64,000 nucleotides of DNA from Diploscapter coronatus (Eukaryota; Nematoda; Chromadorea; Rhabditida; Rhabditidae): assembly GCA_964036155.1 (NCBI GenBank), contig OZ038423.1, positions 37,463,249 through 37,527,248 on the forward strand. The letters run 5' to 3'. Position 1 is the first letter of the stretch. Each line of letters begins with the position of its first letter. Of this stretch, positions 12,026 to 22,347 are shown in pieces. The notes under the pieces are model-generated. The model saw only the letters and a program-made list of their open reading frames with translations. It did no database searches and was not told the DNA's origin. The translations under genes were made by a program, and so were the position numbers.

Positions 12026-13291
12026 ATGGCTTTTCACATGGGTAATTGCCCTGTGTGTTGATGATGATTTTTCTTTTATATCATTTCAAAAATGCTCCTC
12101 TACTTTACTTTGATTTGTCTAAATTTCTTTTACCTTTCTCGCAGTGATTCTGTCAAGTGTATTGATGGTAGGGCTAAAATTTGATAACCTGTTTTACTAT
12201 TTTGGAACAGCTTTTGCTCGACTCGAGAAGAATTCATCGTTGGACATAACGCCTAGAGACGTGACTCTAATGCAGAAGGAAGGATGTGATTCTTGTAGAA
12301 GGTCGGACTTATATTTTATTAGGAACTTTGAAGTCCGGAACTTGCGAGATTTTTGAAATTGAAATCAGAGTTTAGAATCTTATATGCCTATGCCAGATTT
12401 AGAATTTCGCGACTTTGAAGCTGAGTTCTCGCTTCTTCTGAATTCAGATACCACAAGAATAGTAGATTTGCAGCCTTCTTTTTGTTGCAAACAATTTTAC
12501 AAATGGTCAACCATACCCACTTGGCAGATGTCTATTATTCAATGCGAACTGTGACAAGGAGAACTTCGCTGAAACACTGAAGTACAAGATCCCTCTGAGT
12601 CTTCAGTATCTATATAGGGTAGTCTAAATTGAAGATGGACTTGTAATTCTGAACCCAACGTTTAGGACGTGAATGGTGTGGTCGACTCTTGTAAAGAGTA
12701 CACTAATAGCCAATTTACTAGGGATGTTGTTGAAGAATTGGTGAGATATTTCCGACAGAATTTTGAAATCAAGACTGATCGAAGCATCGTTGATTGGAGA
12801 GCAAAGTCGATATTCATTTTTCAATTAGAAATAGAATTCGGACGCAAAATAATGAGTTGCGTAGAAGAGAAACGAGATGAATAGCGTGTAATTTGTTGAA
12901 TATCGACGTTCTCTCCAATCAATAATAGGGAATTTCGATTTTTCGAAATCATAATTTTAAACAATTTTGAGTAGCAGACCCCTCTACATAAGGAACAATC
13001 TTAGGAAAAATGGTTAAAAAGCTTAAATTAGTGTAGAACTTAGACATTTTTAATTATTTGAAGTTGGAATTTTGATCGGTCCTGATTAAAAATATCGAAT
13101 TCTCCATTTTCATGTCTCATTTCTAGTTCTACGAATGTGGCTTCACGGATTCTACCCTGCTTCCCTATTTCCAAATTAATCTGCTAAAAATCTGTCAATG
13201 TAACGGAGAAACGAACTGTAACAATCGGCTCTACGACGAGTACGAAAAGCAGTACAAGTGGATGGGACTCACTTATCAACTAAATGAATGA
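12026..13291 (+). CDS. Small cysteine-rich, probably secreted protein
   Basis: Not recognised. Four exons with matching phases: 12026-12041, 12145-12301, 12474-12618 and 13127-13291, encoding 160 residues. The first exon is only 16 nt and gives MAFHM. The N-terminus (MAFHMVILSSVLMVGL) is hydrophobic, like a signal peptide or anchor. The rest carries about seven cysteines in short motifs (CDSC, GRC, NANC, YEC, CQCNGETNC) and ends in a charged tail after CNN. The C-terminal CxC..CN pattern recalls Ly6/three-finger or other small extracellular folds, but too few cysteines can be aligned to assign one. The third intron (12619-13126) contains a family A hairpin element. A later acceptor at about 13378 could serve another isoform. 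Confidence 0.55.
12789..12924. mobile_element. Hairpin MITE, family A (copy 1)
   Basis: Terminal inverted repeats GATTGGAGAG..GTCGATATTC and GAATATCGACGTTCTCTCCAATC bound about 135 bp. The interior is the reverse complement of copies at 42069-42206 and 51593-51727, sharing a TACGCAACTCATTATTT-like core. It has no coding capacity, so it is a non-autonomous foldback element. Confidence 0.75.
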
Positions 13292-13919
13292 TTTCTCAAA
13301 TTTCCGATAAAATCTGAAATTTTAAATAAAATACTTTGATGAATTTGTAAGCACATTTTTCAAAATTCTGGTCTTTCAGAAGCAGCCAGCGACTACTGTG
13401 AAGGAAAAAATCAAGTGAAACTGAAGCGAGAGTTGATTCTTCAATATTTTTCAGATAAGTTTTGAATTTTTCTCAAATCTTGGAGCGAATTCTGAAACTG
13501 TTGATCTTTTGAAGTAGAAGTACAATTTCAGAGTTTCAATTTAAAATCATGGCATGAACATGCATGTTATGTTTTCAATCATTTTTTTCAGATTCTTCAC
13601 AAATCGACAGGGATTTCATGTTATTTTTAACTTTAGGTCGGTCTATTCTTTTTTATGTTTATTAAGAATAAGTTCTTAATTAGGGAACAATGTTTTTATT
13701 TGTTTTTAAATTCAATACAAAAAATTCACCAACAAACGATAGGCAACGGCAATGACCAAGTAGTCAACAACAAGAAAGGGGGCAGAGGATGAAGGGGGGT
13801 GGTAGATATAACAAAAATGGGCTGAGCAGCTTAACAAAAAAGAAGGGGGCTCCCAGAAGATGGTGATGGAATAATCAGTCACTTCCCCTGTGTTGTTGGC
13901 ACTTGATGGCAATCGACGT
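13292..13919. other. Intergenic; includes the 3' UTR of uS10
   Basis: No gene seen. The part near 13710-13919 should be the minus-strand 3' UTR of the uS10 gene. A + strand acceptor-like TTTCAG near 13378 lies in this stretch. Confidence 0.45.
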
Positions 13920-15392
13920 TCAGTCGGCCCTGAAAATCACAGGAATTAGAGACAATTAGACAATTGACTGAAAGGGCTGATTTCTAGAATAATTTTTAGC
14001 TGTAGGAGACGAGTTAAAAGGGGTAGAATTTTATTTCGTTTGAATTTGATAACAATGTACATTGCCTTATACTCCATTCAAACAATCGCTCAAACGGATC
14101 AAACTGACAATGCAAAATCGGAACATTTTTCGATTTTGCGCCGTGTTTTACAATCGAATATCTGCGGATTTTGATATTCAACCAGAATAGCAGCGCATTT
14201 TTTGGAATTTTTAGAAAGTTTTTTTCAAGATGGAGAAGAATATGCTAAATCGAGAGAAAACGTGCATGTCTTCTCTCTTTCTAAACAGATCTAGGCCGAA
14301 AGGAAATTATAGAGAAGGGGGTACACGTAAATCAACATTATTTTTGTAGATATTTTTGGCTTAAGCGCGGCCTAGATCTGTTGTTAGAAAAGATGCTATG
14401 TTTCTGAGTTGTTTTTAGAGATGTCTGAAAATGCCGTACCTGGTGACTTCGATGTCGACTCCGGGCTCGATGGAGATGGAGGTGATCTCTTGGAGAACCG
14501 AAGCGGGAGCGTGCAGGTTGATGAGACGCTTGTGGATGCGCATCTAAAAATTCATTTTTTAAGAGAAATATTATCATTATCTTGCGTTTTACAGATATTT
14601 TTAAAGTTATGAATTTATTAATGATTAATTTCCCCCGATTTTATTCTCCCATTTCCGTTCATTTTTCAAAATTTGAATTTTGTGAACTTGAATAGTTTGA
14701 ATTTTATTCTAAAAATTGGAAAGTCTGAAAACTTGCCTGGAAGCGATCCCAAGTCTTGGATCCCTCACCGCAAGGAGTCTTACGGGTGGTGATGCGGAGC
14801 ACCTTGGTGGGCAGGCGAATGGGGCCCTTCACGATCAGGTTCTTGTCCTTCGCGCCATCAACCAGCTGGGCACAGACTGGAAAATTCGACATTCGACATT
14901 TTTGGAGAATTTTGAAATGTGAGGACGTGCGCTATAGTTAGGGGGATAGGAGAGGATAAGAAAGTAACGAGAAATAGTATGGAAAAAAAAAGATAGCTCA
15001 CGCCCTCACGTCATTTCTCAGTTGCCCTTTTTTGCAATGAAAGATTCTAATTTCAAATTTATTTGGAAGTTGAAGTCAGAATTCTCAAAAATCGAACTGC
15101 AGAGAATAGTGCATCTTTTCGGGAGAAAATGCATACTTTTCTTCAGGTCGAGTATTTGAAAAGTCGGAAGTTGAAAACGCACCTTTCTCGAGTGGCTTGA
15201 CGTTCTGGGAAGTCAACGTCAGACGAATGCGGCTCGAGGCCGTATCAACCACAGGCTTGTCAGTTTTGAACGCGACGCCGGCCTGCAAGATCAAGAAATT
15301 CCAAATTTGGAAAAATTCGAAGAAGCGTTTCCAACAAGTTCCAGTTAAAAAATGTTCTGGGAGCATTCTTGAAAAGTAAAAAAACGCACCAT
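13920..15392 (-). CDS. rps-20: 40S ribosomal protein uS10 (RPS20)
   Basis: uS10 sits in the head of the small ribosomal subunit. Five exons are spliced: 15390-15392, 15183-15282, 14737-14876, 14440-14543 and 13920-13929, giving 118 residues, close to the 119 of human RPS20. Family blocks are clear: [59 protein letters not shown] and [14 protein letters not shown]. The coding part of exon 1 is only the ATG, and the last exon adds only ten coding bases including the stop. The intron after TTCCAG at 14736 starts GCAAGT, a GC-AG intron with an otherwise perfect donor. Introns at 14877-15182 and 13930-14439 hold hairpin elements. The gene diverges from DMAP1. Confidence 0.93.
14286..14380. mobile_element. 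Hairpin element with CAGATCTAGGCCG ends
   Basis: ACAGATCTAGGCCG at 14285 is inverted as CGGCCTAGATCTGT at 14368. It lies in the last intron of uS10. The end sequence is close to the CAGATCTAGGGAG ends of elements at 22198 and 34058, but the interiors differ. Confidence 0.6.
14912..15032. mobile_element. Hairpin MITE, family C, in uS10 intron 2
   Basis: The ends GAAATGTGAGGACGTGCGCTAT and AGCTCACGCCCTCACGTCATTTC are inverted. On the minus strand the interior (TTTCTTATCCTCTCCTAT, CTAACTATAG) aligns with elements at 20789 and 43838. Confidence 0.7.
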
Positions 15393-15899
15393 TATCGTTG
15401 CAAGTTTTGTGGAGCTTCAGAAGTACAGTGAATGCTATCTTTTGATCTTCGCTGTTCTGTGCTCTATTGCCAGTTTGAAGAAAGCTGAAATAATTAACTG
15501 ATTAAAAGGGCAATTGACTGAGTTAATTAGGGGTAGTTAACGGCAATGAAAATGAGCAGAGAAAATCGAGAAATGAATTTCACGTTTTTCAGCTGAGTTT
15601 TGAGATTTTTAAAGTGACAAAGGATGAAAATCAAGGCAATTAATTGCGAGATAATTAGGGTAATTGTCGCAAGACTTAATTACGGTAGTTAACTCCGATA
15701 GTTGGTCGAAAAAAGCCAGAATGAGAACAATGAAAATTTTGGGCCAGTGAGCGAAAGCAGCAGGCGCGACAAGGACACTATATCTTCGCTCGCCGTTTAC
15801 GCCGCTCATTGATTTGTTTCCAACGTTCTCTCTCTCTCTCCCCATCTGGGCTTTTTCAAAAGCTCCTTCGATTTTCTTGAGGTTTTCGATTTTTCGAAG
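15393..15899. promoter_or_regulatory. Divergent intergenic region between uS10 and DMAP1
   Basis: About 500 nt separate two start codons pointing away from each other, so both promoters probably lie here. A CT-rich tract (CTCTCTCTCTCTCC near 15829) precedes the DMAP1 start. No specific factor site is claimed. Confidence 0.4.
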
Positions 15900-18800
15900 A
15901 TGTTTGGGGACGCGCACGGTCTGCTGGACATGGGAAATGGGGGGCCGGCCTCGAGACCGGACAAGAGCGATCGAGCCATTGCCATCAAACCCCTGCTGAA
16001 TGCCAAGAAGGTGGGTAAAATGCTATTTTTAAAATTGTATTCCGAACTCCGGAAACTTTAAAATTAATTCGTGAGTTTTTTTCAATTCTGACCTCAGACA
16101 ATCAAATTCTTCCTTCGAATTTCTGAAAGGAAAATTTGAATTTTGGAATGAAATTGAATTGACCAGACTTGGAGGATTTTGAACCGCGCCGTTAACCGCA
16201 TGAAACGAGATAGTGGGCCTTATCGAGGGACGAAAGAGAACATGTCTTCTTTCCCTCTTCCGTTAAAACATACTATCTCCTTTCATGCGGTTCGAAATCC
16301 CCAAATCTGGAACTGACTGTTAAATTTCAGTCCTCGCACCGAAAGAGCGATACGAGTTTCAAGAAACCCGAAGGCATGCATCGAGAGCTGTTCAACCTGA
16401 TTTCGATGGAAGTCGGCTCGTCTCATCTCTCCTCGGTTCTCCCGATCGAACAGCACAAGACGTATCACAATCCCAAGATTAAGGTTTGCATTTTTTTCGC
16501 TTATTTCTTGAAATAAAAATCTCTTATCTCAACTTGAAGACTATGAAAAGGATTTCAATTCTTCTTATTTTTGCAGCTACTTGTTTTTTTCAAAAAGAAA
16601 TATGTTAAAAGTTAAAAATTTCAGCTGGGCCTGAAAGAAGTCCGCCGCTACAAGTGGGTGCCTTTCGTCAACGAGGCTCGTTCCGATGGACTTCAACTCC
16701 ACCACTGGCAGAGGGTCGACAGAATCGACCCCACACAGCCATACCCGTTCGCTAGATTCAACAAGGCAATTTCGATTTTCTTTCCTGAATTTGACTTTGA
16801 AAATTTTAAACGTCTTTGATTTTTGCTTAAATTGAAAATTTTGCAGGTCATAAAAATTCCCGACTTCACGGACGAAGAGTACGGCAAGCACTTGAAATCG
16901 GCGAAGTGGAGTCTGAACGAAACGAGATATTTGTTTGAAGTCTGCAGACAATTTGATATCCGGTAAGAAAATTTGAACGGGAAAAACTACTTGTAAAATT
17001 TCTTTTCCGCCAGTAAAAATTGTAGAGAAAAAAACGACTTTCAAAGTCTGAATTAAATAGAGAATTTGTATAAACAACATGATTAGTGAGAGAAATAAAT
17101 GGAAACTAAATTGCAGCTGGCCAATCGTGCATGACAGATACGACATGAAGAAGTTCGGAGTGATGAGGAGCATGGAAGACATGAAGGAGCGATTCTACTC
17201 GATCCTCAATGAGTTGGCTAGGTTAAAGGTAAGAAACATAAACTACAATCTAGAAAAGTGACTAATTTTCAATTCTTGTCTCAAAATTTGTACGTTTGAT
17301 ACTTTTACAGGAATTGATAATATCGAACTTTCGAGAAAAAACATATTCAGGACCCTTCTGCGGAATTGGTGAACTACGATGCGGACAACGAGAGAAGACG
17401 AAAGGAACAACTTCATAAACAGTGGAACAGAACGAAGGAGCAGTTGGAGGAGGAGGAAATGCTCATGAACGAGTTGAAGAGAATTGAGACCAGGTATCCA
17501 GGATTCGTAGACGATTTAACCTGACTTGGGAAAGTTCGAACTGCATACAACGAGATAATATGCCTTATCGGGAGGAAAAAAGAGCATGTCTTCTTTCCGT
17601 CTCTCGATAAGATCTACTATCTCTTCACCTGGGGCTAATCACGATTCTAAAATTCTCAAATTTGGGTTAGGCTTCGGGGTTAAAGTGCTAAGCTCCATTA
17701 AAATGTTCAATTCGACGTTAAAATAATTATGAATTGAATTGCAGAAAGAAGGAGCGAGAGAAGAAGGCTCAGGATCTCCAAAAACTCATCAACATGGCTG
17801 ATGCACCTGTTAGTCCGTCGCTTAGGTAGGACAAAAATAACGAAAAAGACAGATTTGTTTAATCTATATTTCATCTTTATCTTGTTTCTGAGATCTGAAA
17901 AGTGATTAAGAAAAACGAAAATTTAGTGGAGTCGCAATGTCGCCGGCACTCAGCAAGAAGAAGACCAGCCAATTCAAGAAAGCTGGCTCTCTTCTCGGGG
18001 CTGTCTCTTCAAACGCACTTCTCAATTCGGTAATTTTTAAACTTTAAATTAAGCAAATAAAAGATAGTTTTCAGCTGGACGTTTGCTCTTCGTCCTCCCT
18101 TCGTTTCCCCGAATTCAAGTCCTCGGGGCCGCATCTGAGAAGCCAGGAGATGAAACTGCCCACGAACGTTGGACAGAAGAAATTGAAGAATATCGAAACC
18201 GTTCTGCAGCAGTGCAAAATGGGCTAGTTACAAGATTGCTAAAGGCAGCTACTATATGACGGAGAGCGAAGGGGACAGAGAGTGTTTAGTTAAGGATAGG
18301 GTTGGGAGCTTAGAGTAGGAAGAAATTGCGTAGGGAAGACGCTCTCCGCCATATAGTAGTTTCCTTGGTAAAATTTCGACGAAAAGTAACTGGAAACGAA
18401 AATTATCCGAAGATGGTTCATTTTGGAATGAACTGACTTGATTTTCGCATGTGTTATTTCTTCTGAAAGGTGCTCTGTTTTCAGAGATGAATCCGAACGC
18501 TTCTGATCACACTTGCCATGTCTACAACGAATTCCGACAACTGACTGTGCACTTGATCGATCTGAAAGCCACGCTGCAATCCGCTGAATTCGAATTGGAG
18601 TCCATCAGGTCGAAAATGGAGGAGAAGGGCATGGTTAGTTCGGGGAAAACGACTATTTTTGCATTATTCAAGCCCTTTACCCATAGTTTCTCATTTTAAA
18701 AATGGGCAATCTTCTAAGAAGGAATTTTTAAAGCTCACCATTTTTCGCATTCTTTGTTTAAAAAAGTGGCTAAAAACGAAAAAATTACAGAGTTTCGAGA

Positions 18801-19231
18801 TCGAGCCTCGTCTGCGCATCTCGAATCTTCCGGAAGGCGGTCTGGACGAGTCGGCTCTGACCGAGGAGCAGGGAGCTCCATTGACAGTCAGGCGAATCAC
18901 CTCCTACATCGACGTCACTCAAAGTGTCAATCCTCTGGGGGTAAATCATTTTATTCAAAGTTTAAAAATTTGTACGAAAAAACGGTAAAAAGAAGGAAAC
19001 AAGAAATAGATCTTTTGAATAGCTAGCCAAGCTTGGAAATGATATAGTTGATAAAAAAGTGAATGAATTTTAATTAAAAATCTAAGTACTGATAAGAATA
19101 GGTATAATTTTGAATTTTCCAAGTTGAAATTTCTGATTTCAAAAATATTTTTTCAGAACATGAGAAAGAGAAAGCCCCCAAGCTCGCTGTCTTCATCGTC
19201 CGTGGAGCCGAAGAAAAGCAGAAACAGTTAA
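15900..19231 (+). CDS. DMAP1: DMAP1 / SWC4 homologue (NuA4/TIP60 and SWR1 chromatin complexes)
   Basis: DMAP1 is a SANT-domain subunit of the NuA4/TIP60 acetyltransferase and SWR1/SRCAP H2A.Z-exchange complexes. Twelve exons give about 493 residues: 15900-16010, 16331-16483, 16625-16765, 16847-16962, 17117-17228, 17351-17493, 17745-17825, 17927-18029, 18075-18222, 18485-18633, 18791-18940 and 19157-19231. Family hallmarks are RRYKWVPFVNEAR, YPFARFN, the SANT-like block LNETRYLFEVCRQFDIRWPI, VHDRYDMKKFG and SMEDMKERFYSI, then a charged coiled coil and the C-terminal VYNEFRQLTVHLIDLKATLQ region. Two introns need GC donors: AAG|GCAATT at 16766 and TGG|GCTAGT at 18223; no usable GT donor keeps the frame. 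Introns 1, 6 and 9 each carry a hairpin element. AATAAA lies at about 19283. It is probably the first gene of an operon with ACBP and the phosphatase. Confidence 0.92.
16187..16290. mobile_element. Hairpin MITE, family D, DMAP1 intron 1
   Basis: AACCGCATGAAACGAGATAGT is inverted as ACTATCTCCTTTCATGCGGTT. The interior has GGCCTTATCG and CATGTCTTCTTTCC, shared with the copy at 17536. Confidence 0.75.
17536..17637. mobile_element. Hairpin MITE, family D, DMAP1 intron 6
   Basis: It shares TGCCTTATCG, AGAGCATGTCTTCTTTCC and the ACTATCTC end with the copy in intron 1 of the same gene. Its outer arms are more diverged. Confidence 0.65.
18234..18367. mobile_element. Hairpin MITE, family C-like, DMAP1 intron 9
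   Basis: CAGCTACTATATGACGGAGAGCG pairs with CGCTCTCCGCCATATAGTAGTT. It fills half of the GC-AG intron 18223-18484. On the minus strand its interior (CCCTACGC, TTCTTCCTACTC, CCTTAACT) resembles family C. Confidence 0.7.
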
Positions 19232-19567
19232 CTCCGCCATTTTTATTCCTGAATTGTTTTTTTTATCTCTGATATATGTTTTTAATAAATTTTCTGCTAT
19301 TATATTCTAATTTTTCTGGCTATTCTGGGTGATGGTTTCCCCCCTTTTGACTATCTCTTATTTTCCAATTTGTATTTTCCCGTAGTTTGTCTTTTTCTTT
19401 CGTTTTTGATGTGATAGCACTCTTTTCACCCAATTATTGATAAGGAGTCACAGAGTGGCATCAATTTTCTAAAACCACCCTTCCACTAATATTTCAAAAT
19501 TTCAGGTCGCCAAGCCAGTTCTCAGTTCCACGTGCTTCGATTGGATTGATTCAAGAAAATTGCGAAG
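19232..19567. other. DMAP1-ACBP intercistronic region
   Basis: 336 nt with the DMAP1 polyadenylation signal AATAAA at about 19283 and a TTTCAG acceptor at about 19500-19504 upstream of the ACBP start. The acceptor is a candidate trans-splice site. That is inference from nematode operons. Confidence 0.5.
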
Positions 19568-20297
19568 ATGTCCATGAGTGTAAGTCTATATTTTATTGAA
19601 AAAAAGTTATAAAGATCGCTCACTTTTCTTTTATAGATTATAAGGAATGGTGATATTTATAATTTTTGTTGAAAAATGAAGCCTTGGAATTTTTGCAGTT
19701 CGATGACGCTGCAACGAAAGTGAAGAGCCTGAAAAGCTCGCCGACAAACGACGAACTGCTCCAGCTCTATGCACTCTACAAACAGGTGGGCTAATGAAAA
19801 ATGAATTTATTTATGAACAACGACTGAACTTGGCAATAATCTTAGAAGGTTGAATTTGTCAAAAGAAGAACTATTTTGCAGGGAACCGCGGGCGACAACA
19901 CGACCGCCGCGCCCGGGATGTTCGACTTGAAGGGCAAAGCCAAGTGGAATGCATGGAATGAGAAGAAAGGTTAGCTGAGTTTTTAGAAAGTTTTCAAATA
20001 TTGCAATTTTAAAATAATGTAAGGAGATGAATGACCAGGGAAACGTCTTTTATTTTATATCATCATGTTGCGAAATTGTATTTTCCAAAAATAATTATGA
20101 AATGACAAGACTCATATTTCTATTCGAACTTCTTTCCTACCCCTAACTGTAGGCCACGCCATCTCGTCATTTCAAATTCCCATTTTCAAATCGTCAATTG
20201 TATGAAGAATCAATTTTCAGGAAAAAGCCAGGACGAGGCAAAGAAGGAATACGTCGAATTGGCTGAGAACCTGATTGCCAAATACGGGCTTGCGTAA
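19568..20297 (+). CDS. acbp: Acyl-CoA-binding protein (ACBP/DBI)
   Basis: A small cytosolic carrier of long-chain acyl-CoA esters. Four exons, 19568-19579, 19699-19785, 19882-19969 and 20221-20297, encode 87 residues, the family's usual length. The helical-bundle motifs are present: [16 protein letters not shown], the [20 protein letters not shown] signature with conserved Tyr/Lys ligands, and the [17 protein letters not shown] end. The first exon codes only MSMS. Intron 3 holds a short family C hairpin. It lies 336 nt after DMAP1 and 188 nt before the phosphatase, in the same direction. Confidence 0.95.
20096..20182. mobile_element. Short family C hairpin, ACBP intron 3
   Basis: GAAATGACAAGA and CTCGTCATTTC are inverted ends. 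The interior TTTCCTACCCCTAACTGTAG..CACGCC is a shortened form of the family C interior. Confidence 0.6.
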
Positions 20298-20485
20298 AAT
20301 GTTGAATTTTAATGAACGGTTATTTGACATTGAAAAAAAATAATCTAGTCTAGAAAATAAATGTTATATTTGACGAGAAATGAAATATTGCGCAATATGG
20401 GTTTCGAAGTCCCAAGATTATCTTGAGGAATTGAATTCCTTGAAATTGTTAAATGGAGTTTTCAGGTATTCACTTTGTAGCAGAT

Positions 20486-21771
20486 ATGAAATTTCCTCGG
20501 ACGATTTGGGTCGTTCGGCATGCGGAAAGGTGGGTTAAAAATAAAATGAAAAATTCATTTAATTAAAAAAAATGAATTTCTAAATCTTTGAAAATTATTG
20601 TTGCAAATTTCAGGGAAGACAACATAAATCGAAACTGGAAGTCGCTGCCGGGAGGTAAGGAGTTGGGCAGAGACAATTCGATGTTGAGTGCCAGGGGAAA
20701 GAAGCAGGCAGAGGAGTGTGCAAACAGGTCAGAAAATAAAAATACAAACTCTGAAAATATGTTCACCATTTTCCGGCAATTGAGAAATGACGAGACCTAT
20801 CTTGGCCCACATTATTTTTCCCTACTTTCACTCCCTCGCCTATTCCTAACTATGATGCACGTCACTACGTCATTTCAAAATTGTTCCATTTTCCCTCTGA
20901 AATCATTTCCAAAAATCTGATAAATTAAAAAATGAAACTTTCAGATTCTCCAAACTGCAAATCGACCATATTTTCGCTTCCCCATTCGACAGAACCATCG
21001 AAACGGCCTGCAGCATTGCAAAACCGCATGGGATTGATGTGAAGGTTAGAAAATTGAGAAAAGTAATTTCTTAAAAATAAAAATCTCAGCCCGAACCCGG
21101 TCTGTGTGAGGCTCTGTATCTCTGTGAGTCTCCTCCGAGTTTCTGGGATGCAGAAAAACTGGCGGAGAAATTCCAAACGATAGATTTGGACTATGTTCCT
21201 GTGTATTCTAAGGTAAAATTATTTATTAATTTCTTTGAAAAACAAATTCAGCACACGATGCCTAAAGAGGGCTACGGAGATGACGCCTGCGTTCCTCGTC
21301 TGAAGCAAACCCTGAATAGACTCACGGAGAAATATGAAGGTATAATATCAAAACAAACATGAAATTTCTTTGTGATGTTTTCTTCTCAACTCTAACTGAC
21401 TTTGTAGAACATTATTTTCACCTATTGCTTCTGTACAGCTTTCTTGGAAAGTTAAATCTAGAAGAAATCATCGAATTCCACTTAAAATAAATATCATTTT
21501 TTTTTAGGAAATCTGGTCTTGATTGGTCACGGCGCTTCAATCGGGTCGATTCACGAAGTGCTCAACGACGATTTCAAATATGTCGGACAGGCGACGGTTT
21601 CGCAGGTATAAAAGTAGAAATAAAAACTTAGGCTCAAAATGAACTATAACTTCGAAATCGGCTATAAAATATGATTTTCAGTGGACTCAAACAGGACCCA
21701 GCCAATTCAAGCACGACTACAGCAGCGATGCGTCGCACCTCAGTGACAAGTCGAATCTGAGACCCTGGTGA
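20486..21771 (+). CDS. Histidine phosphatase superfamily protein (phosphoglycerate-mutase-like, UBASH3/STS type)
   Basis: Seven exons, 20486-20529, 20614-20727, 20945-21044, 21090-21212, 21252-21339, 21508-21605 and 21682-21771, encode 218 residues. The catalytic RH pair is in IWVVRHAER (R11, H12). A phosphate-binding Arg is in SPFDRTIETA, the family Glu in LCEALY, and the second His in LIGHGAS (about residue 164). The LSARGKKQAEECANR block is typical of UBASH3/Sts-like and nematode stand-alone phosphatases. UBA and SH3 domains are absent, so it is a phosphatase-only protein; its substrate cannot be told. The start follows a TTTTCAG acceptor at 20461-20465 by about 20 bases, which fits a trans-spliced downstream operon gene. 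Intron 2 carries a family C hairpin. Confidence 0.88.
20787..20880. mobile_element. Hairpin MITE, family C, phosphatase intron 2
   Basis: GAAATGACGAGA and TACGTCATTTC are inverted ends. The interior has TTTTTCCCTACTTTCACTCC and GCCTATTCCTAACTATG, shared nearly word for word with 43860-43920. Confidence 0.75.
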
Positions 21772-22347
21772 ATTCGTAGAAGGTAGAATTTGAACCTCAA
21801 GAAATGTTTGTTAAAAGTTTTCTTTTCCACAACTTTATCGGAAAAAGATGAGATTTACAAGATTAATCTACAGCTGGATAATGTTAATCTTACAGATAGC
21901 TCTAAAATTGGATGAATTTCAATATGCAAGTGTCAGAATCAGTCGGTTGTGATCTCCATAGGATTTCGACAATTTAGTAGTTTCAAAAGAATCTTTATTC
22001 ATCTTGAATAAACAATAATTTACAAATCCTATAAAACGATGAAGGTGGTTTCTTGGAAAGATCATCAGATTTTGAGATAAAAAAAGAAAATGGATGAACT
22101 TTCCAAGAAACCTACGAAAGCTTGTCGCTAGATTGCAAATACCCAGAGTTGTTTGGCCTGTGTTGCTTGATTATCACAGTTGGCAAGCGTTTTTGAGCAG
22201 ATCTAGGGAGGACTTTAGTCAGAATGGTCATGCGACCTATCCGTCGTACATTTTTTAATCAGACTCAAATGCTCCCTAGATCTGATTTTGAGATGAATTA
22301 GCATTTTGTAGTGGTTGCATAACATAGATGTCAATAAAATCTAGCCC
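21772..22347. repeat. Start of segmental duplication (matches 33700-34208)
   Basis: From about 21885 (TCTTACAGATAGCTCT) to 22347 the sequence aligns with 33750-34208 at high identity, in the same orientation. The block ends in the duplicated SDF2 exon and continues to about 22490. Inside it, a hairpin at 22197-22283 has its centre inverted relative to the other block. Confidence 0.8.
22197..22284. mobile_element. Hairpin with CAGATCTAGGGAG ends; centre inverted relative to 34057
   Basis: CAGATCTAGGGAG at 22198 is inverted as CTCCCTAGATCTG at 22272. The 61 bp between the arms matches the reverse complement of the corresponding interval at 34072-34132, while the flanks on both sides match directly. 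Confidence 0.85.

Noticed and set aside
16577..17182. 201-residue minus-strand open frame
   Set aside because: It is antisense to DMAP1 exons 3-5 and hydrophobic only because it mirrors them; no splice or family support.
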